A stretch of DNA of 10,693 bases from the NCBI GenBank assembly GCA_955652245.1, contig CATPAV010000045.1:1-10693 (forward strand). The letters are read 5' to 3'. Each line of letters starts with the position of its first letter. Position 1 is the first letter of the stretch. Source of the stretch: an uncultured Candidatus Udaeobacter sp. Its GTDB lineage: Bacteria > Verrucomicrobiota > Verrucomicrobiia > Chthoniobacterales > UBA10450. A program made the position numbers and the translations under genes. Under the pieces are notes generated by a model that saw only the letters and a program-made list of their open reading frames with translations, was not told where the DNA came from and did not search any database. Shown piece by piece: positions 1 through 7,134 of the stretch.

Positions 1-1
1 C

Positions 2-523
2 CTCAAGGGCTTGGAACTGCAGGCGTTTTGGGAAACACCAGTCGATTCGGCGGAGAAGACGATCGCATTGTTGGCCGAGCACAATTCGAGCGTAGACGGG
101 TGCCCGCTTGGCTACAAATTGCGAACCGGGGGCGTGACCCCTGATGCGTTTCCGACATCACCCCAAATAGCTCGCGCCCTTGTCGCTGCGGCAAAGGCGC
201 GTGTCCCGATCAAGTTTACCGCGGGATTGCATCACCCGATCCGGCAATTTCGTGACGAAGTGAATACAAAAATGCATGGATTCCTTAACGTGTTCGGTGC
301 GGCGGTGCTAGCGGCAGAGCACCACTGGGATGAAGAGCAAACAGCGAAAATGCTGGAGGACGAAAATGTCACCTCATTTTCGTTCAGCGGCGACTCGTTT
401 GCCTGGCGAGAATGGAAAATCGCGACGGACCAAATTAAGACGCAGCGAAAATCGGTGACTTCGTTTGGCAGCTGTAGCTTCGATGAACCGCGCGAAGATT
501 TGCGCGCCCTCGGACTTCTGTAG
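2..523 (+). CDS. Conserved protein of unknown function, 3' part (5' end outside window)
   Basis: The reading frame is already open at base 2 and continues for 173 codons to a TAG at 521-523, so the true start lies upstream of the window; the in-frame TTG at 11 is not a convincing start. The visible part has well-conserved-looking blocks: YKLRTGGVTPDAFPTS, KFTAGLHHPIRQF, MHGFLNVFGAAVLA and, at the C terminus, SFGSCSFDEPREDLRALGLL. From memory these blocks recur in a family of uncharacterised bacterial proteins that looks like the C-terminal half of a TIM-barrel-type fold, with the GLHHP histidines as possible active-site residues; this is recollection and inference, not a search. No signal peptide or membrane segment is visible in the part present. 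It lies 95 bases upstream of fumarylacetoacetase on the same strand, so the two may be co-transcribed, perhaps with a role in aromatic amino acid catabolism. The function is unknown. Confidence 0.8.
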   Translation, partial: LKGLELQAFWETPVDSAEKTIALLAEHNSSVDGCPLGYKLRTGGVTPDAFPTSPQIARALVAAAKARVPIKFTAGLHHPIRQFRDEVNTKMHGFLNVFGAAVLAAEHHWDEEQTAKMLEDENVTSFSFSGDSFAWREWKIATDQIKTQRKSVTSFGSCSFDEPREDLRALGLL

Positions 524-618
524 CGGCGGTCTATGACCGTCGCATTTTCGGCGCCCGCACAGCAGCGCTGCAGGATTTGCATTGGCCTCTGACAGAGACG
601 CCCTACAATTCGTCAAGG

Positions 619-1884
619 ATGTCGCTCCAATCCTTCATCGATGTCGCGCGCGATTCGCATTTTTCGATCCAAAACCTTCCATTCGGCATCTTTCAACCCA
701 AGCAGGGCAAACCACGTGTGGGAGTCGCAATCGGTGAGTACGTTGTCGATCTTTCCGTTTTGGAAGCGCAGGGACATTTCCGCTCGCCAGAGTTTCAGGA
801 TGGACGTGTTTTCTCGGAGGATTCGCTAAACGCGTTTCTTGCCCTCGGTCGCCCGTCATGGCGCAAAGCACGCGAAATGATTCAACATCTTCTCTCAACC
901 GAAACATCAACCTTGCGGGATGATGCAAAACTTCGCGCGCGGGTTTTTCACGAGCAGAGAGACGTCATGATGCAACTGCCGGCGCGCATCGGGAATTATA
1001 CAGATTTCTATTCGTCGTACCACCATGCGCACAACGTCGGCACGATGTTGCGCGGTCCGGAAAACGCGCTGATGCCAAACTGGAAATGGTTGCCGGTCGC
1101 ATATCACGGTCGCGCGAGCTCGATTGTGATCAGTGGCACGGAAGTGCGGCGACCAAACGGGCAGACGAAGCCGCCGGATGCCGCTGCACCGGTTTTCGGT
1201 CCGAGCAAAAGCCTCGATTACGAACTGGAAATGGCGTTCCTGATCGGACCGGGTAATTCGCTCGGTGACCCGGTGCCGATCGATCGCGCGATCGATCACA
1301 TCTTTGGCTTTGTCCTGATGAACGATTGGAGCGCGCGCGATATTCAGGCGTGGGAATATCAGCCGCTCGGTCCGTTTCTGGCGAAAAATTTCTGCACCAG
1401 CATTTCGCCGTGGGTGGTGACGCTGGAAGCGCTGGAGCCTTTCCGCAAACCGCTTCCGCACCAGCATCCCGAGCCGTTGCCGTACTTGCGACAGAAAGAC
1501 GATTTCACGTTCGACATCCATCTTGAAGCACATTTGAAAACGTCATCGATGGACGCGCCGCACATCATCACGCGCACGAATTTTCAAAATCTTTACTGGA
1601 GCGTTGCGCAGCAACTTGCGCATCACACGATTAGCGGCTGCAACCTGCAACCGGGTGACCTGCTGGCGAGCGGCACGATCAGCGGCCCGACAGAAGAATC
1701 GCGTGGTTGCATGCTGGAATTGACCTGGCGCGGAGCGAATCCGTTGAAACTGCCAGATGGCGAAACGCGCAAATGGCTCGAAGACGGCGATACACTCACG
1801 GTCACCGGCTGGTGCGAAGGCGACGGCTATCGCATCGGCTTCGGCGAAGTAAGCGGGCAAATCGTCTCTTCGACGTTGGCCTGA
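619..1884 (+). CDS. fahA: Fumarylacetoacetase
   Basis: This is a 421-residue protein matching the whole length of fumarylacetoacetate hydrolase (human FAH is 419). It hydrolyses 4-fumarylacetoacetate to fumarate and acetoacetate, the last step of tyrosine/homogentisate breakdown, in the cytoplasm. The N-terminal SH3-like part (residues 1-120) is followed by the catalytic FAH fold. The metal ligands and catalytic residues of mammalian FAH are all present with a constant offset of +3: D129 (in NYTDFYSS), H136, E202 and E204 (LDYELEMAF), D236 and R240 (MNDWSARD) and K256 (FLAKNF). I chose ATG 619 because the protein then begins MSLQSFIDVARDSHFSIQNL, colinear with the start of eukaryotic FAH. A TTG at 577 would add 14 residues and has a weak GCAGG in front; ATG 619 has no well-spaced Shine-Dalgarno. 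No homogentisate dioxygenase (hmgA) or maleylacetoacetate isomerase gene is in view. The partner gene upstream is of unknown function. Confidence 0.95.
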   Translation: MSLQSFIDVARDSHFSIQNLPFGIFQPKQGKPRVGVAIGEYVVDLSVLEAQGHFRSPEFQDGRVFSEDSLNAFLALGRPSWRKAREMIQHLLSTETSTLRDDAKLRARVFHEQRDVMMQLPARIGNYTDFYSSYHHAHNVGTMLRGPENALMPNWKWLPVAYHGRASSIVISGTEVRRPNGQTKPPDAAAPVFGPSKSLDYELEMAFLIGPGNSLGDPVPIDRAIDHIFGFVLMNDWSARDIQAWEYQPLGPFLAKNFCTSISPWVVTLEALEPFRKPLPHQHPEPLPYLRQKDDFTFDIHLEAHLKTSSMDAPHIITRTNFQNLYWSVAQQLAHHTISGCNLQPGDLLASGTISGPTEESRGCMLELTWRGANPLKLPDGETRKWLEDGDTLTVTGWCEGDGYRIGFGEVSGQIVSSTLA

Positions 1885-1988
1885 TAAATCTACTTGCGTG
1901 AGGATCAGTTTCGGTAAGGCGCGGAAGTTAAGAAACAAGCGTAGCGGCCCGCGTCCCAGCGATGATTTTGCAGCCATCCTAACGGACA

Positions 1989-2005
1989 CCAGGCAGGATG
2001 CCTGT
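1989..2005. terminator. Small stem-loop between convergent genes (possible terminator)
   Basis: CAGGCA (1990-1995) and TGCCTG (1999-2004) form a perfect 6-bp stem around a 3-base GGA loop in the gap between the convergent fumarylacetoacetase and MFS genes. The position suits transcription termination, but there is no T-run on either side, so it is not a classical rho-independent terminator. Confidence 0.25.
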
Positions 2006-2018
2006 TGGCCGCACAGCC

Positions 2019-2062
2019 TGTCAGCCTTCGCCAAAGCCTACGGCGTGCCAAGGGAAGGCTAT
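2019..2062. repeat. REP-like imperfect palindrome at the 3' end of the MFS gene
   Basis: AGCCTTC (2023-2029) and GAAGGCT (2054-2060) are perfect inverted 7-mers enclosing a 24-base core that itself holds GCC/GGC complements. The right arm contains the stop codon of the MFS gene (TAG, complement of 2059-2061). The layout, in the gap between two convergent genes, resembles intergenic REP-type elements. From memory, AGCCTTCGCC...AAGGCT strings are common between genes in some soil Verrucomicrobiota; only one copy is present here, so repetition cannot be shown from this window. Confidence 0.35.
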
Positions 2063-3396
2063 GTTCCGGAGACCCGGCGCGGTTGTTTCGCCGAGGTCAC
2101 ACGCCCGAGAATCGATAGCATCAACACACCACCGATGATACCGAACGGCACCATGAAATAAAAATAGTTGCCCCAGCTTCGATCGAGGAGTGCGCCCAGA
2201 AAGTAGCCCGCCAGACTGCCGCCGAAATATTGGAAAGAATCGATCACGCCGGAGGCAAACCCGGCCATTTTCGCGCCGCCGATATCCATCGCGGCCGCCG
2301 TTCCGAGAATGGAATGCGTTGAGTTAGCTGTTAGCGAAATGAGAATGAGAAAGAAAATTGCGGCGTTGACCGAGTGAAACTGTGCCGCCGAAAGAATGAC
2401 AAGCGTTTCGAGAAAATAGAGAGCAGCCGCGACCGGTGCGCGACGACCCTGAAAGATTTTGTCGGAAATAAAACCTGAAATAAGCGATCCGGCGGAGGCC
2501 ACAAGCGGGATCAAGAAAGCAAGAAACTGAAATTGCACCGATTGGTAATCGACGTGATGCACTTCCCGCATGAAGAGTGGAAACCATTGGTCGATGCCCT
2601 GCCGCACGGCGCCGGTACACGCATATGCGCAGGCAATGATCCAGACAACCGGATTGGTGGCGATGATTTTAAAAACGTCGGACACTTTGACTTGCACGCG
2701 CCCGCCGATTTCTTCGTGCGGATTCACCGGCGGGAAATGCGCTTCCTCTGGCGTATCTTTCACGATCAGCGCCATGCAAGTGCCGATTACGAGCGCAATG
2801 CCAGCCGGAACCCAGAACAGCCAGCGCCAGTGCAACGGCGGAATTCGAATCAAACCGAGAAAGATAAAGCCCGCTAACAGCGCCGCGCCGAGGTTGTTGA
2901 TCCCGAACCTACCGAGGTTAATCATGAATCCAAAAATGCCGGCAAAGCTTCCCCGCTCGGTATGCCGGAACCACGCCGCGTTAATCTTCACCATCCCGGG
3001 TGAGCCGAACGCTTGCAGATAACCGTCGATCCCGCGAATTACGATAAATAGCGAAAGTAACCCCCAGAACGACGCTACGCCGAAAAGAATGTTCATGACG
3101 ATGGTGCCGGTGGCGCCGATCAACATCGCGCGCTTGCCGCCGAGTCGATCGGTGAGAAGGCCGTTGATAATTTGCCCGCAAGCGTATGCCAGCAGCTGGG
3201 TCGTGATGATCGTGCCGAATTGCGCTCTGCTGAATCCGAACTCGCTACAGATTGCGCCGCCGGCAAGCGGCAGGTTGTAGCGACACATGTAAAACGAAGT
3301 GTAGAGCAGACCGATGAATGCCCAGTTCAGTCCGCGCCGTCGGCGAAAGCCCGGTGGATGCGCCGCGAAAATTCCGACCTTACGCGGCTCAGCCAT
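2059..3396 (-). CDS. MFS transporter, organophosphate:phosphate antiporter (OPA/GlpT-UhpT-like) family
   Basis: This is a 445-residue, 12-helix major facilitator protein of the inner membrane. Two arginine sites typical of the OPA family (GlpT R45 and R269, which bind the phosphate group) have counterparts: R39 in FYMCRYNLPLA on helix 1 and R265 in TGAVRQGIDQWFPLFMREV on helix 7, the latter segment being close to GlpT's LLRYG.LDWSPTYLKEV. The MFS signature loop LTDRLGGKR (81-89) after helix 2 and SDKIFQGRRA after helix 8 are also present. Likely substrates are a sugar phosphate, glycerol phosphate or another phosphorylated or anionic metabolite exchanged for phosphate; the exact one cannot be read from sequence. 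I chose ATG 3396, which leaves a normal basic N-terminal tail; a TTG at 3432 would add 12 residues, and neither has a clear Shine-Dalgarno. It follows the ALDH gene by 67 bases on the same strand (31 from the TTG) and is the last gene of the minus-strand run. Confidence 0.85.
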   Translation of the reverse strand: MAEPRKVGIFAAHPPGFRRRRGLNWAFIGLLYTSFYMCRYNLPLAGGAICSEFGFSRAQFGTIITTQLLAYACGQIINGLLTDRLGGKRAMLIGATGTIVMNILFGVASFWGLLSLFIVIRGIDGYLQAFGSPGMVKINAAWFRHTERGSFAGIFGFMINLGRFGINNLGAALLAGFIFLGLIRIPPLHWRWLFWVPAGIALVIGTCMALIVKDTPEEAHFPPVNPHEEIGGRVQVKVSDVFKIIATNPVVWIIACAYACTGAVRQGIDQWFPLFMREVHHVDYQSVQFQFLAFLIPLVASAGSLISGFISDKIFQGRRAPVAAALYFLETLVILSAAQFHSVNAAIFFLILISLTANSTHSILGTAAAMDIGGAKMAGFASGVIDSFQYFGGSLAGYFLGALLDRSWGNYFYFMVPFGIIGGVLMLSILGRVTSAKQPRRVSGT

Positions 3397-3433
3397 CGGC
3401 CGAGGATGCGTTAAAGCCGCGAGTTGGCGCAAT

Positions 3434-3448
3434 GCGAAATGATTTCGC
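3434..3448. promoter_or_regulatory. Palindrome GCGAAAT-G-ATTTCGC between ALDH and MFS genes
   Basis: This is a perfect 7-bp inverted repeat around a central G. It lies 16-30 bases after the ALDH stop codon and about 38 bases before the chosen MFS start. It could be an mRNA hairpin separating the two cistrons or a regulator binding site. There is no T-tract in the minus direction, so simple intrinsic termination is unlikely. Confidence 0.3.
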
Positions 3449-3463
3449 GATTGGGCAGGGGAG

Positions 3464-4828
3464 CTAGGCGATCCAAATCGTCTTCGCGTTGGTGAACTCG
3501 CGAATTCCGGCGACGCCGAGTTCCCGGCCGAAGCCGGAACCCTTCACGCCGCCGAAAGGTAATCTTGGATCGGACGCAACCATCGCGTTGATGAAAACCA
3601 TTCCAGTTTCAAGCTCGGACGCGAACAACTCTTGCTCGGCGCGATCGTTCGTCCACGCGCTCGCCCCCAGGCCGAAAGAGGTGTCGTTGGCGATCTCGAT
3701 AGCGTCGGCTGCATCTCGCACACGAAAGAATGATGCGACCGGCCCAAAAATTTCTTCGCGATAAGCAGGTGAGTCGCTCGGTACATCGACAAGAACGGTC
3801 GGCTCGTAAAAGAATCCGGGACCGTGAATGCGATTCCCACCGGTCAATAATTTTGCACCGGCCGCAATCGATTTCTGAACTTGCTCATGCACGCCCTGAA
3901 GAATGTGTTCCGTCGCCAGCGGTCCGATCTCGGTCGTTTCGTCGAATGGATCGCCGACCTTCAGCGCGCGCATACGTTCGACAAATTGGCGAAGAAATTC
4001 ATCGTAAACTTCGTCTGCGACCAGAAACCTCTTTGCCGCGATGCATGATTGTCCATTGTTAATTGTGCGCGCTTTGATTGCAGTGCTCAGTGTGGATTCA
4101 AAATCGCCGGTCGGCATAACGATGAACGGATCGCTTCCACCCAGCTCGAGCACACTTTTCTTGATGTGGCGTCCGGCGGTGCTGGCGACTGCGCTTCCGG
4201 CTTTTTCACTTCCGGTAAGTGTGATTGCCTGCACCCGTGGATCGACAATTACCTTTTCCACCTGTTGCGCTTCGATCAGGAGCGTCTGAAAAATGCCTTC
4301 ATCGAAGCCGGCGCGGCAAAAGATCTCTTCAATGGCGAGCGCACATTGCGGAACATTGGCAGCGTGTTTCAGGAGTCCCACGTTTCCCGCCAGCAAGGCC
4401 GGCGCCGCAAATCGAAACACCTGCCAGAACGGAAAATTCCAGGGCATGATAGCGAGAACCGGTCCGAGCGGGGCGTAACGCACGTAACTGCGGGCAGCAT
4501 CTGTCTGCGCAGCCTCGTCTTCCAAGAATCGCCCCCCATTTTCGGCGTAAAACCGGCAACCTCGGATGCATTTCGCGATTTCCTCCTGCGCTGCGCGAAA
4601 CAGTTTCCCCATTTCCAGCGTCATCGTGCGGGCCAACCTGTCCTTCTCCTGCTCGAGCAATGACGCCGCAGCCATCATTAGTTGCGCGCGTTCTGAGAGC
4701 GGGCGTCGCCTGTGGTGCGCAAATGCGTGCTCAGCACGCTTCAGTCGTTTTTCGATTTCGGCATCATCGAAAGCCGCGAACTCCTTCAGTTTTTCGCCCG
4801 TAGCCGGATTGATCGACGCGATTGCCAT
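3464..4828 (-). CDS. NAD(P)+-dependent aldehyde dehydrogenase, succinate-semialdehyde dehydrogenase (Sad/GabD) type
   Basis: A 454-residue cytoplasmic aldehyde dehydrogenase covering the complete family length. The catalytic set is intact: N131 in IMPWNFPFW, the general base E228 in LELGGSDPF, the nucleophile C262 in NNGQSCIAAKRF, the cofactor-loop motif TGSEKAGSAV, and the C-terminal LPFGGVKGSGFGRELG. The N terminus (AIASINPATGEKL) and the NNGQSCIAAKRF block are typical of Sad/YneI and mycobacterial GabD-like succinate-semialdehyde dehydrogenases, which oxidise succinate semialdehyde and other short aldehydes; the true substrate is inferred only. I chose ATG 4828 because AGGA (4835-4838) lies 6 bases upstream and because the family starts there; an upstream in-frame start at 4891 would overlap the previous gene. 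The Shine-Dalgarno overlaps the stop codon of the ABC permease gene (8 bases between genes), so translation is probably coupled and the gene is in the same operon. Confidence 0.92.
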   Translation of the reverse strand: MAIASINPATGEKLKEFAAFDDAEIEKRLKRAEHAFAHHRRRPLSERAQLMMAAASLLEQEKDRLARTMTLEMGKLFRAAQEEIAKCIRGCRFYAENGGRFLEDEAAQTDAARSYVRYAPLGPVLAIMPWNFPFWQVFRFAAPALLAGNVGLLKHAANVPQCALAIEEIFCRAGFDEGIFQTLLIEAQQVEKVIVDPRVQAITLTGSEKAGSAVASTAGRHIKKSVLELGGSDPFIVMPTGDFESTLSTAIKARTINNGQSCIAAKRFLVADEVYDEFLRQFVERMRALKVGDPFDETTEIGPLATEHILQGVHEQVQKSIAAGAKLLTGGNRIHGPGFFYEPTVLVDVPSDSPAYREEIFGPVASFFRVRDAADAIEIANDTSFGLGASAWTNDRAEQELFASELETGMVFINAMVASDPRLPFGGVKGSGFGRELGVAGIREFTNAKTIWIA

Positions 4829-4834
4829 TGTCGG

Positions 4835-4838
4835 TCCT
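4835..4838 (-). promoter_or_regulatory. Ribosome binding site of the ALDH gene, overlapping the preceding stop
   Basis: On the minus strand AGGA sits 6 bases before ATG 4828 and shares bases with the TAG stop (4837-4839) of the transporter gene. This fixes the ALDH start and points to translational coupling. Confidence 0.7.
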
Positions 4839-6318
4839 ATAACCGCAGACCTTTCGGAATCAAAACGCGATCGAGCAAATCGAAGCTCCATTGCACAATC
4901 AGCGCGAGCAGCGCTGCCGGAATCGCGCCTTGCAAAATCGTGACGTGATCGTTCAAGTTCAGTCCACTCAAGATTGGCTCGCCGAGACCGCCGGCGCCGA
5001 TCAACGCCGCAAGCGTAGCAGTGCCGACGTTGATGATCGCGCTGGTTTTAATTCCCGACAAAATCGAGCGCGACGACATCGGCAGATAAATTCGCCAGAG
5101 TCGCGTTGCCGGTGTGAGTCCCAGCGCGATGGCTGATTCGCGCAGCGATCGCGGAATGTCCTGCAAGCCGCTCGCGGTGTTGCGCACAATTGGGAGCAAT
5201 CCGTAAAGGAAAAGCGCGGCAATGGCAGTGCGCGCGCTGATTCCGAAAAAAGGAAGGGGAACGAGCAGCGCGAGCAAAGCAAGCGCGGGAATGGTTTGCA
5301 CAATGCTGGCAAAGCCAAGAATAGCGTGACCAACCACGCCGCCGCGACTCGCAAAGATGCCAAGCGGAATACCAACAATTATTGCGAGTAACAACGAGAA
5401 ACCTGCAAGCTGAAGATGCCGCAGCGTCCAGCGTGCAAGTTTATGCGGGAACGACTCGCCAGCGCTGGTTGCCGATTCGACGTCGTCGCGAAAGTACAAG
5501 TTCGCTGCTCGCGTGTAGTTTTTCGTGCGCTCCGCTTCAGCGTTCAACTGAATCATGCGCGCTTCGTCCAGCGTGCCTTCGAGTTTTCGGAGCCCGGCGA
5601 TCGCGTCTTTGCGCATGGAAGTCCGAAACAAGAAGACCGCTTCGTATTTCGGGAAGAAACCAACGTCGTCTTCCAGTACGACGAGATCGTATTCCGCAAT
5701 TTTGGCGTCGGTCGAATAAGCATCTTTCACGTTAATGGAGCCATTCTGAAGCGCGGCGTAGCCGAGCGCATGATCGATTCCAATCACGCTTTGCGGACTC
5801 AACCGGTAACGCGCCGCGAGCGGTTGCCAGCCATCCTGGCGAGCGAGGAATTCATGAGTGAGTCCGATCTTCAGTTCGGGATGCTTTTGCAAATCGCTGA
5901 TTGTTCGAATACCGAGCTTTTGCGCGCGATCGCGTCGCATGATGAGCGCATACGTGTTGTTGAAGCCAAGTGGCCCGGTCATCCCGACGCCAAATTTGCT
6001 GAGCGCGTTGCGAATTGCTGCCGCTGAATGCAATTGTTGATCTTTCAATATCTCTTCGACAATTGTGCCGGTGTATTCCGGGTAAGCATCGATTTGCGCC
6101 CCGCGAAGCGCTTGCCAAACGATGATTGTGCCGCCCATGCCTTGCCGATGTTCCACTGGAATGCCGGCGTCATTGAGAGTGCGTTTCGCAATTTCCCCGA
6201 GGACATAAGATTCGGTGAATTTTTTCGAACCGATTACAATTGGATCGGCGAGCGATGAAGAAATTAAAAGCAGGAAAGCAGGAAAGCAGGAGACAAAATA
6301 AAACTTGTTCGTTTTCAA
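4837..6318 (-). CDS. egtU: ABC transporter substrate-binding/permease fusion, betaine/ergothioneine type (EgtU-like)
   Basis: A 493-residue two-domain protein. Residues 1-24 are a signal peptide (lysines, hydrophobic core FPAFLLLIS, probable cleavage at SLA|DP). Residues 26-285 are an OpuAC/OpuBC-type substrate-binding domain: IGSKKFTESYVLGEI, AYPEYTGTI, PLGFNNTYAL, DAYSTDAKIAEYDLVVLEDD. Residues 300-485 are an OpuAB/ProW-type permease with about five helices and the ATPase-docking EAA loop ESAIALGLTPATRLWRIYLP (394-413). Topology is consistent: binding domain outside, EAA loop inside. This superfamily imports quaternary ammonium compounds (glycine betaine, choline, carnitine) and includes EgtU of S. 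pneumoniae and H. pylori, which imports ergothioneine. The position next to egtD and egtB makes ergothioneine or hercynine the favoured ligand, by context only; the symbol is provisional. The usual EgtU order is permease first, here it is reversed. The start is a TTG; a stop codon lies two codons upstream and no later start would keep the signal peptide. The ATPase partner is directly upstream. Confidence 0.85.
   Translation of the reverse strand: MKTNKFYFVSCFPAFLLLISSSLADPIVIGSKKFTESYVLGEIAKRTLNDAGIPVEHRQGMGGTIIVWQALRGAQIDAYPEYTGTIVEEILKDQQLHSAAAIRNALSKFGVGMTGPLGFNNTYALIMRRDRAQKLGIRTISDLQKHPELKIGLTHEFLARQDGWQPLAARYRLSPQSVIGIDHALGYAALQNGSINVKDAYSTDAKIAEYDLVVLEDDVGFFPKYEAVFLFRTSMRKDAIAGLRKLEGTLDEARMIQLNAEAERTKNYTRAANLYFRDDVESATSAGESFPHKLARWTLRHLQLAGFSLLLAIIVGIPLGIFASRGGVVGHAILGFASIVQTIPALALLALLVPLPFFGISARTAIAALFLYGLLPIVRNTASGLQDIPRSLRESAIALGLTPATRLWRIYLPMSSRSILSGIKTSAIINVGTATLAALIGAGGLGEPILSGLNLNDHVTILQGAIPAALLALIVQWSFDLLDRVLIPKGLRL
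6267..6290. repeat. Three perfect tandem copies of an 8-base unit in the egtU signal-peptide codons
   Basis: AAAGCAGG occurs three times head to tail (6267-6274, 6275-6282, 6283-6290). On the coding strand it reads CCTGCTTT and encodes part of the hydrophobic core of the signal peptide in three successive frames. Gain or loss of one unit would shift the reading frame. Confidence 0.85.
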
Positions 6319-6329
6319 GACTTAAAAAT

Positions 6330-6340
6330 CCCTTTCCTCA
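6330..6340 (-). promoter_or_regulatory. Ribosome binding site for the TTG start of the EgtU-like gene
   Basis: The minus strand reads GAGGAAAGGG followed by ATTTTTAAGTC and then TTG (6316-6318). The purine block is a strong Shine-Dalgarno, though the 11-base spacing is longer than usual. Its AGGAAAG (6332-6338) is exactly complementary to CTTTCCT, which occurs twice in the tandem repeat just inside the gene, so the site could be masked in the mRNA. Confidence 0.55.
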
Positions 6341-6362
6341 TTTCTTGTTTTCTTAATTCATC

Positions 6363-7106
6363 TCATGCCAGAGCGACACTGCGCTGTGCGTTTATGAATT
6401 CAGAAACGAAGTCACTCGCCGGCCTTTCGCGCAGATCGACAATCGACCCTTGTTGCACAATGCGGCCTTCGTTCATGAGCACGATGGTGTCTCCGAAATA
6501 AGCCGCTTCCGCCAAATCATGCGTGACGAGAAGCGCTGTTTGCTGTAAACGCCCAAAAATCTCTTTGAGATCTTTCTGCAACGATGCGCGGACAAGTGGA
6601 TCAAGCGCGCCGAGCGGTTCATCGAGCAGCAGCAGTTCTGGCGAAAGCATAAGCGCCCGCATCAAACTGACGCGTTGACGCTGCCCGCCGGAAAGTTCGA
6701 GAGGATAACGCGCCAGCAAATTTTCGGAGAATCTTGTCAGTTCGCACAATTCCGAAAGTCGTGGGTGCATTTCCGCGTCAGTTTTCCCGAGGTGGCGTGC
6801 CATCAGGAGGATGTTGACGCGGGCGGTCAGGTGCGGAAAAAGGCCGCCTTCCTGAATGACGTAACCGATGCGGCGGCGCAACATGTCGATGTTGGCAGGC
6901 GTAATTTGCGAGCCGTCGAAATCGGTTGTGCCAGAATCGGGCGCGATCAGTCCGATGATGATTCGCAGCAAGGTCGATTTCCCGCAGCCACTCGGCCCGA
7001 TCAAGACCGTGGTTTTGCCGCGCTCGATGGAAAGATTTGTGGGATGCAGCGCGGGCGCGCCGTCGTAACCCTTCCTTACACTGATAAGTTGAACGAGCGC
7101 GCTCAT
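6363..7106 (-). CDS. egtV: ABC transporter ATP-binding protein, betaine/ergothioneine type (EgtV-like)
   Basis: A 247-residue ATPase that energises the adjacent binding/permease fusion at the cytoplasmic face of the membrane. All nucleotide-binding motifs are intact: Walker A GPSGCGKST (37-45), Q-loop Q85 in YVIQEGGLFPHLT, signature LSGGQRQRV (138-146), Walker B LLLLDEPLGALD (158-169) and H-loop H196 in LVTHDLAEAAYFGD. It resembles the ProV/OpuCA/OpuBA branch but ends soon after the ATPase core, so it lacks the C-terminal CBS pair that makes OpuA-type systems sensitive to ionic strength; this argues against a purely osmotic role. ATG 7106 gives the normal family start (MSALVQLISVRKGYDGAPAL); the frame is open 62 codons further upstream, but that would run into egtD. 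No strong Shine-Dalgarno is visible. It starts 46 bases after egtD and ends 44 bases before the EgtU-like gene. The symbol is provisional and rests on context. Confidence 0.87.
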   Translation of the reverse strand: MSALVQLISVRKGYDGAPALHPTNLSIERGKTTVLIGPSGCGKSTLLRIIIGLIAPDSGTTDFDGSQITPANIDMLRRRIGYVIQEGGLFPHLTARVNILLMARHLGKTDAEMHPRLSELCELTRFSENLLARYPLELSGGQRQRVSLMRALMLSPELLLLDEPLGALDPLVRASLQKDLKEIFGRLQQTALLVTHDLAEAAYFGDTIVLMNEGRIVQQGSIVDLRERPASDFVSEFINAQRSVALA

Positions 7107-7134
7107 TTTTGTAGCCGCGAACGCTTTCACGGCC

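Noticed and set aside
562..571. GCAGCGCTGC palindrome and a small CGGTC/GACCG stem (527-539) upstream of fahA
   Set aside because: Short, GC-only symmetry expected by chance at this base composition; no link to a promoter or terminator.
907..1533. Minus-strand open frame of 208 codons inside fumarylacetoacetase
   Set aside because: It lies wholly opposite a clearly recognised enzyme, has arginine-rich low-information translation and no family features; it is a codon-bias shadow.
1898..2161. GTG-started plus-strand frame of 87 codons in the convergent gap
   Set aside because: It overlaps the MFS gene by about 100 bases, reads through the inverted repeats and has no recognisable content or ribosome binding site.
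4049..4663. Plus-strand open frame of 204 codons opposite the ALDH gene
   Set aside because: The opposite strand encodes a complete aldehyde dehydrogenase with all catalytic residues; this frame shows no recognisable domain.
5416..6027. Plus-strand open frame of 203 codons opposite the EgtU-like gene
   Set aside because: Shadow of the well-supported binding-protein/permease fusion.
4837..7106. Plain osmoprotectant (glycine betaine/choline) transporter as the primary call
   Set aside because: Sequence alone cannot exclude it, but adjacency to egtB and egtD and the absence of CBS domains favour an ergothioneine-type role; kept as the main alternative.
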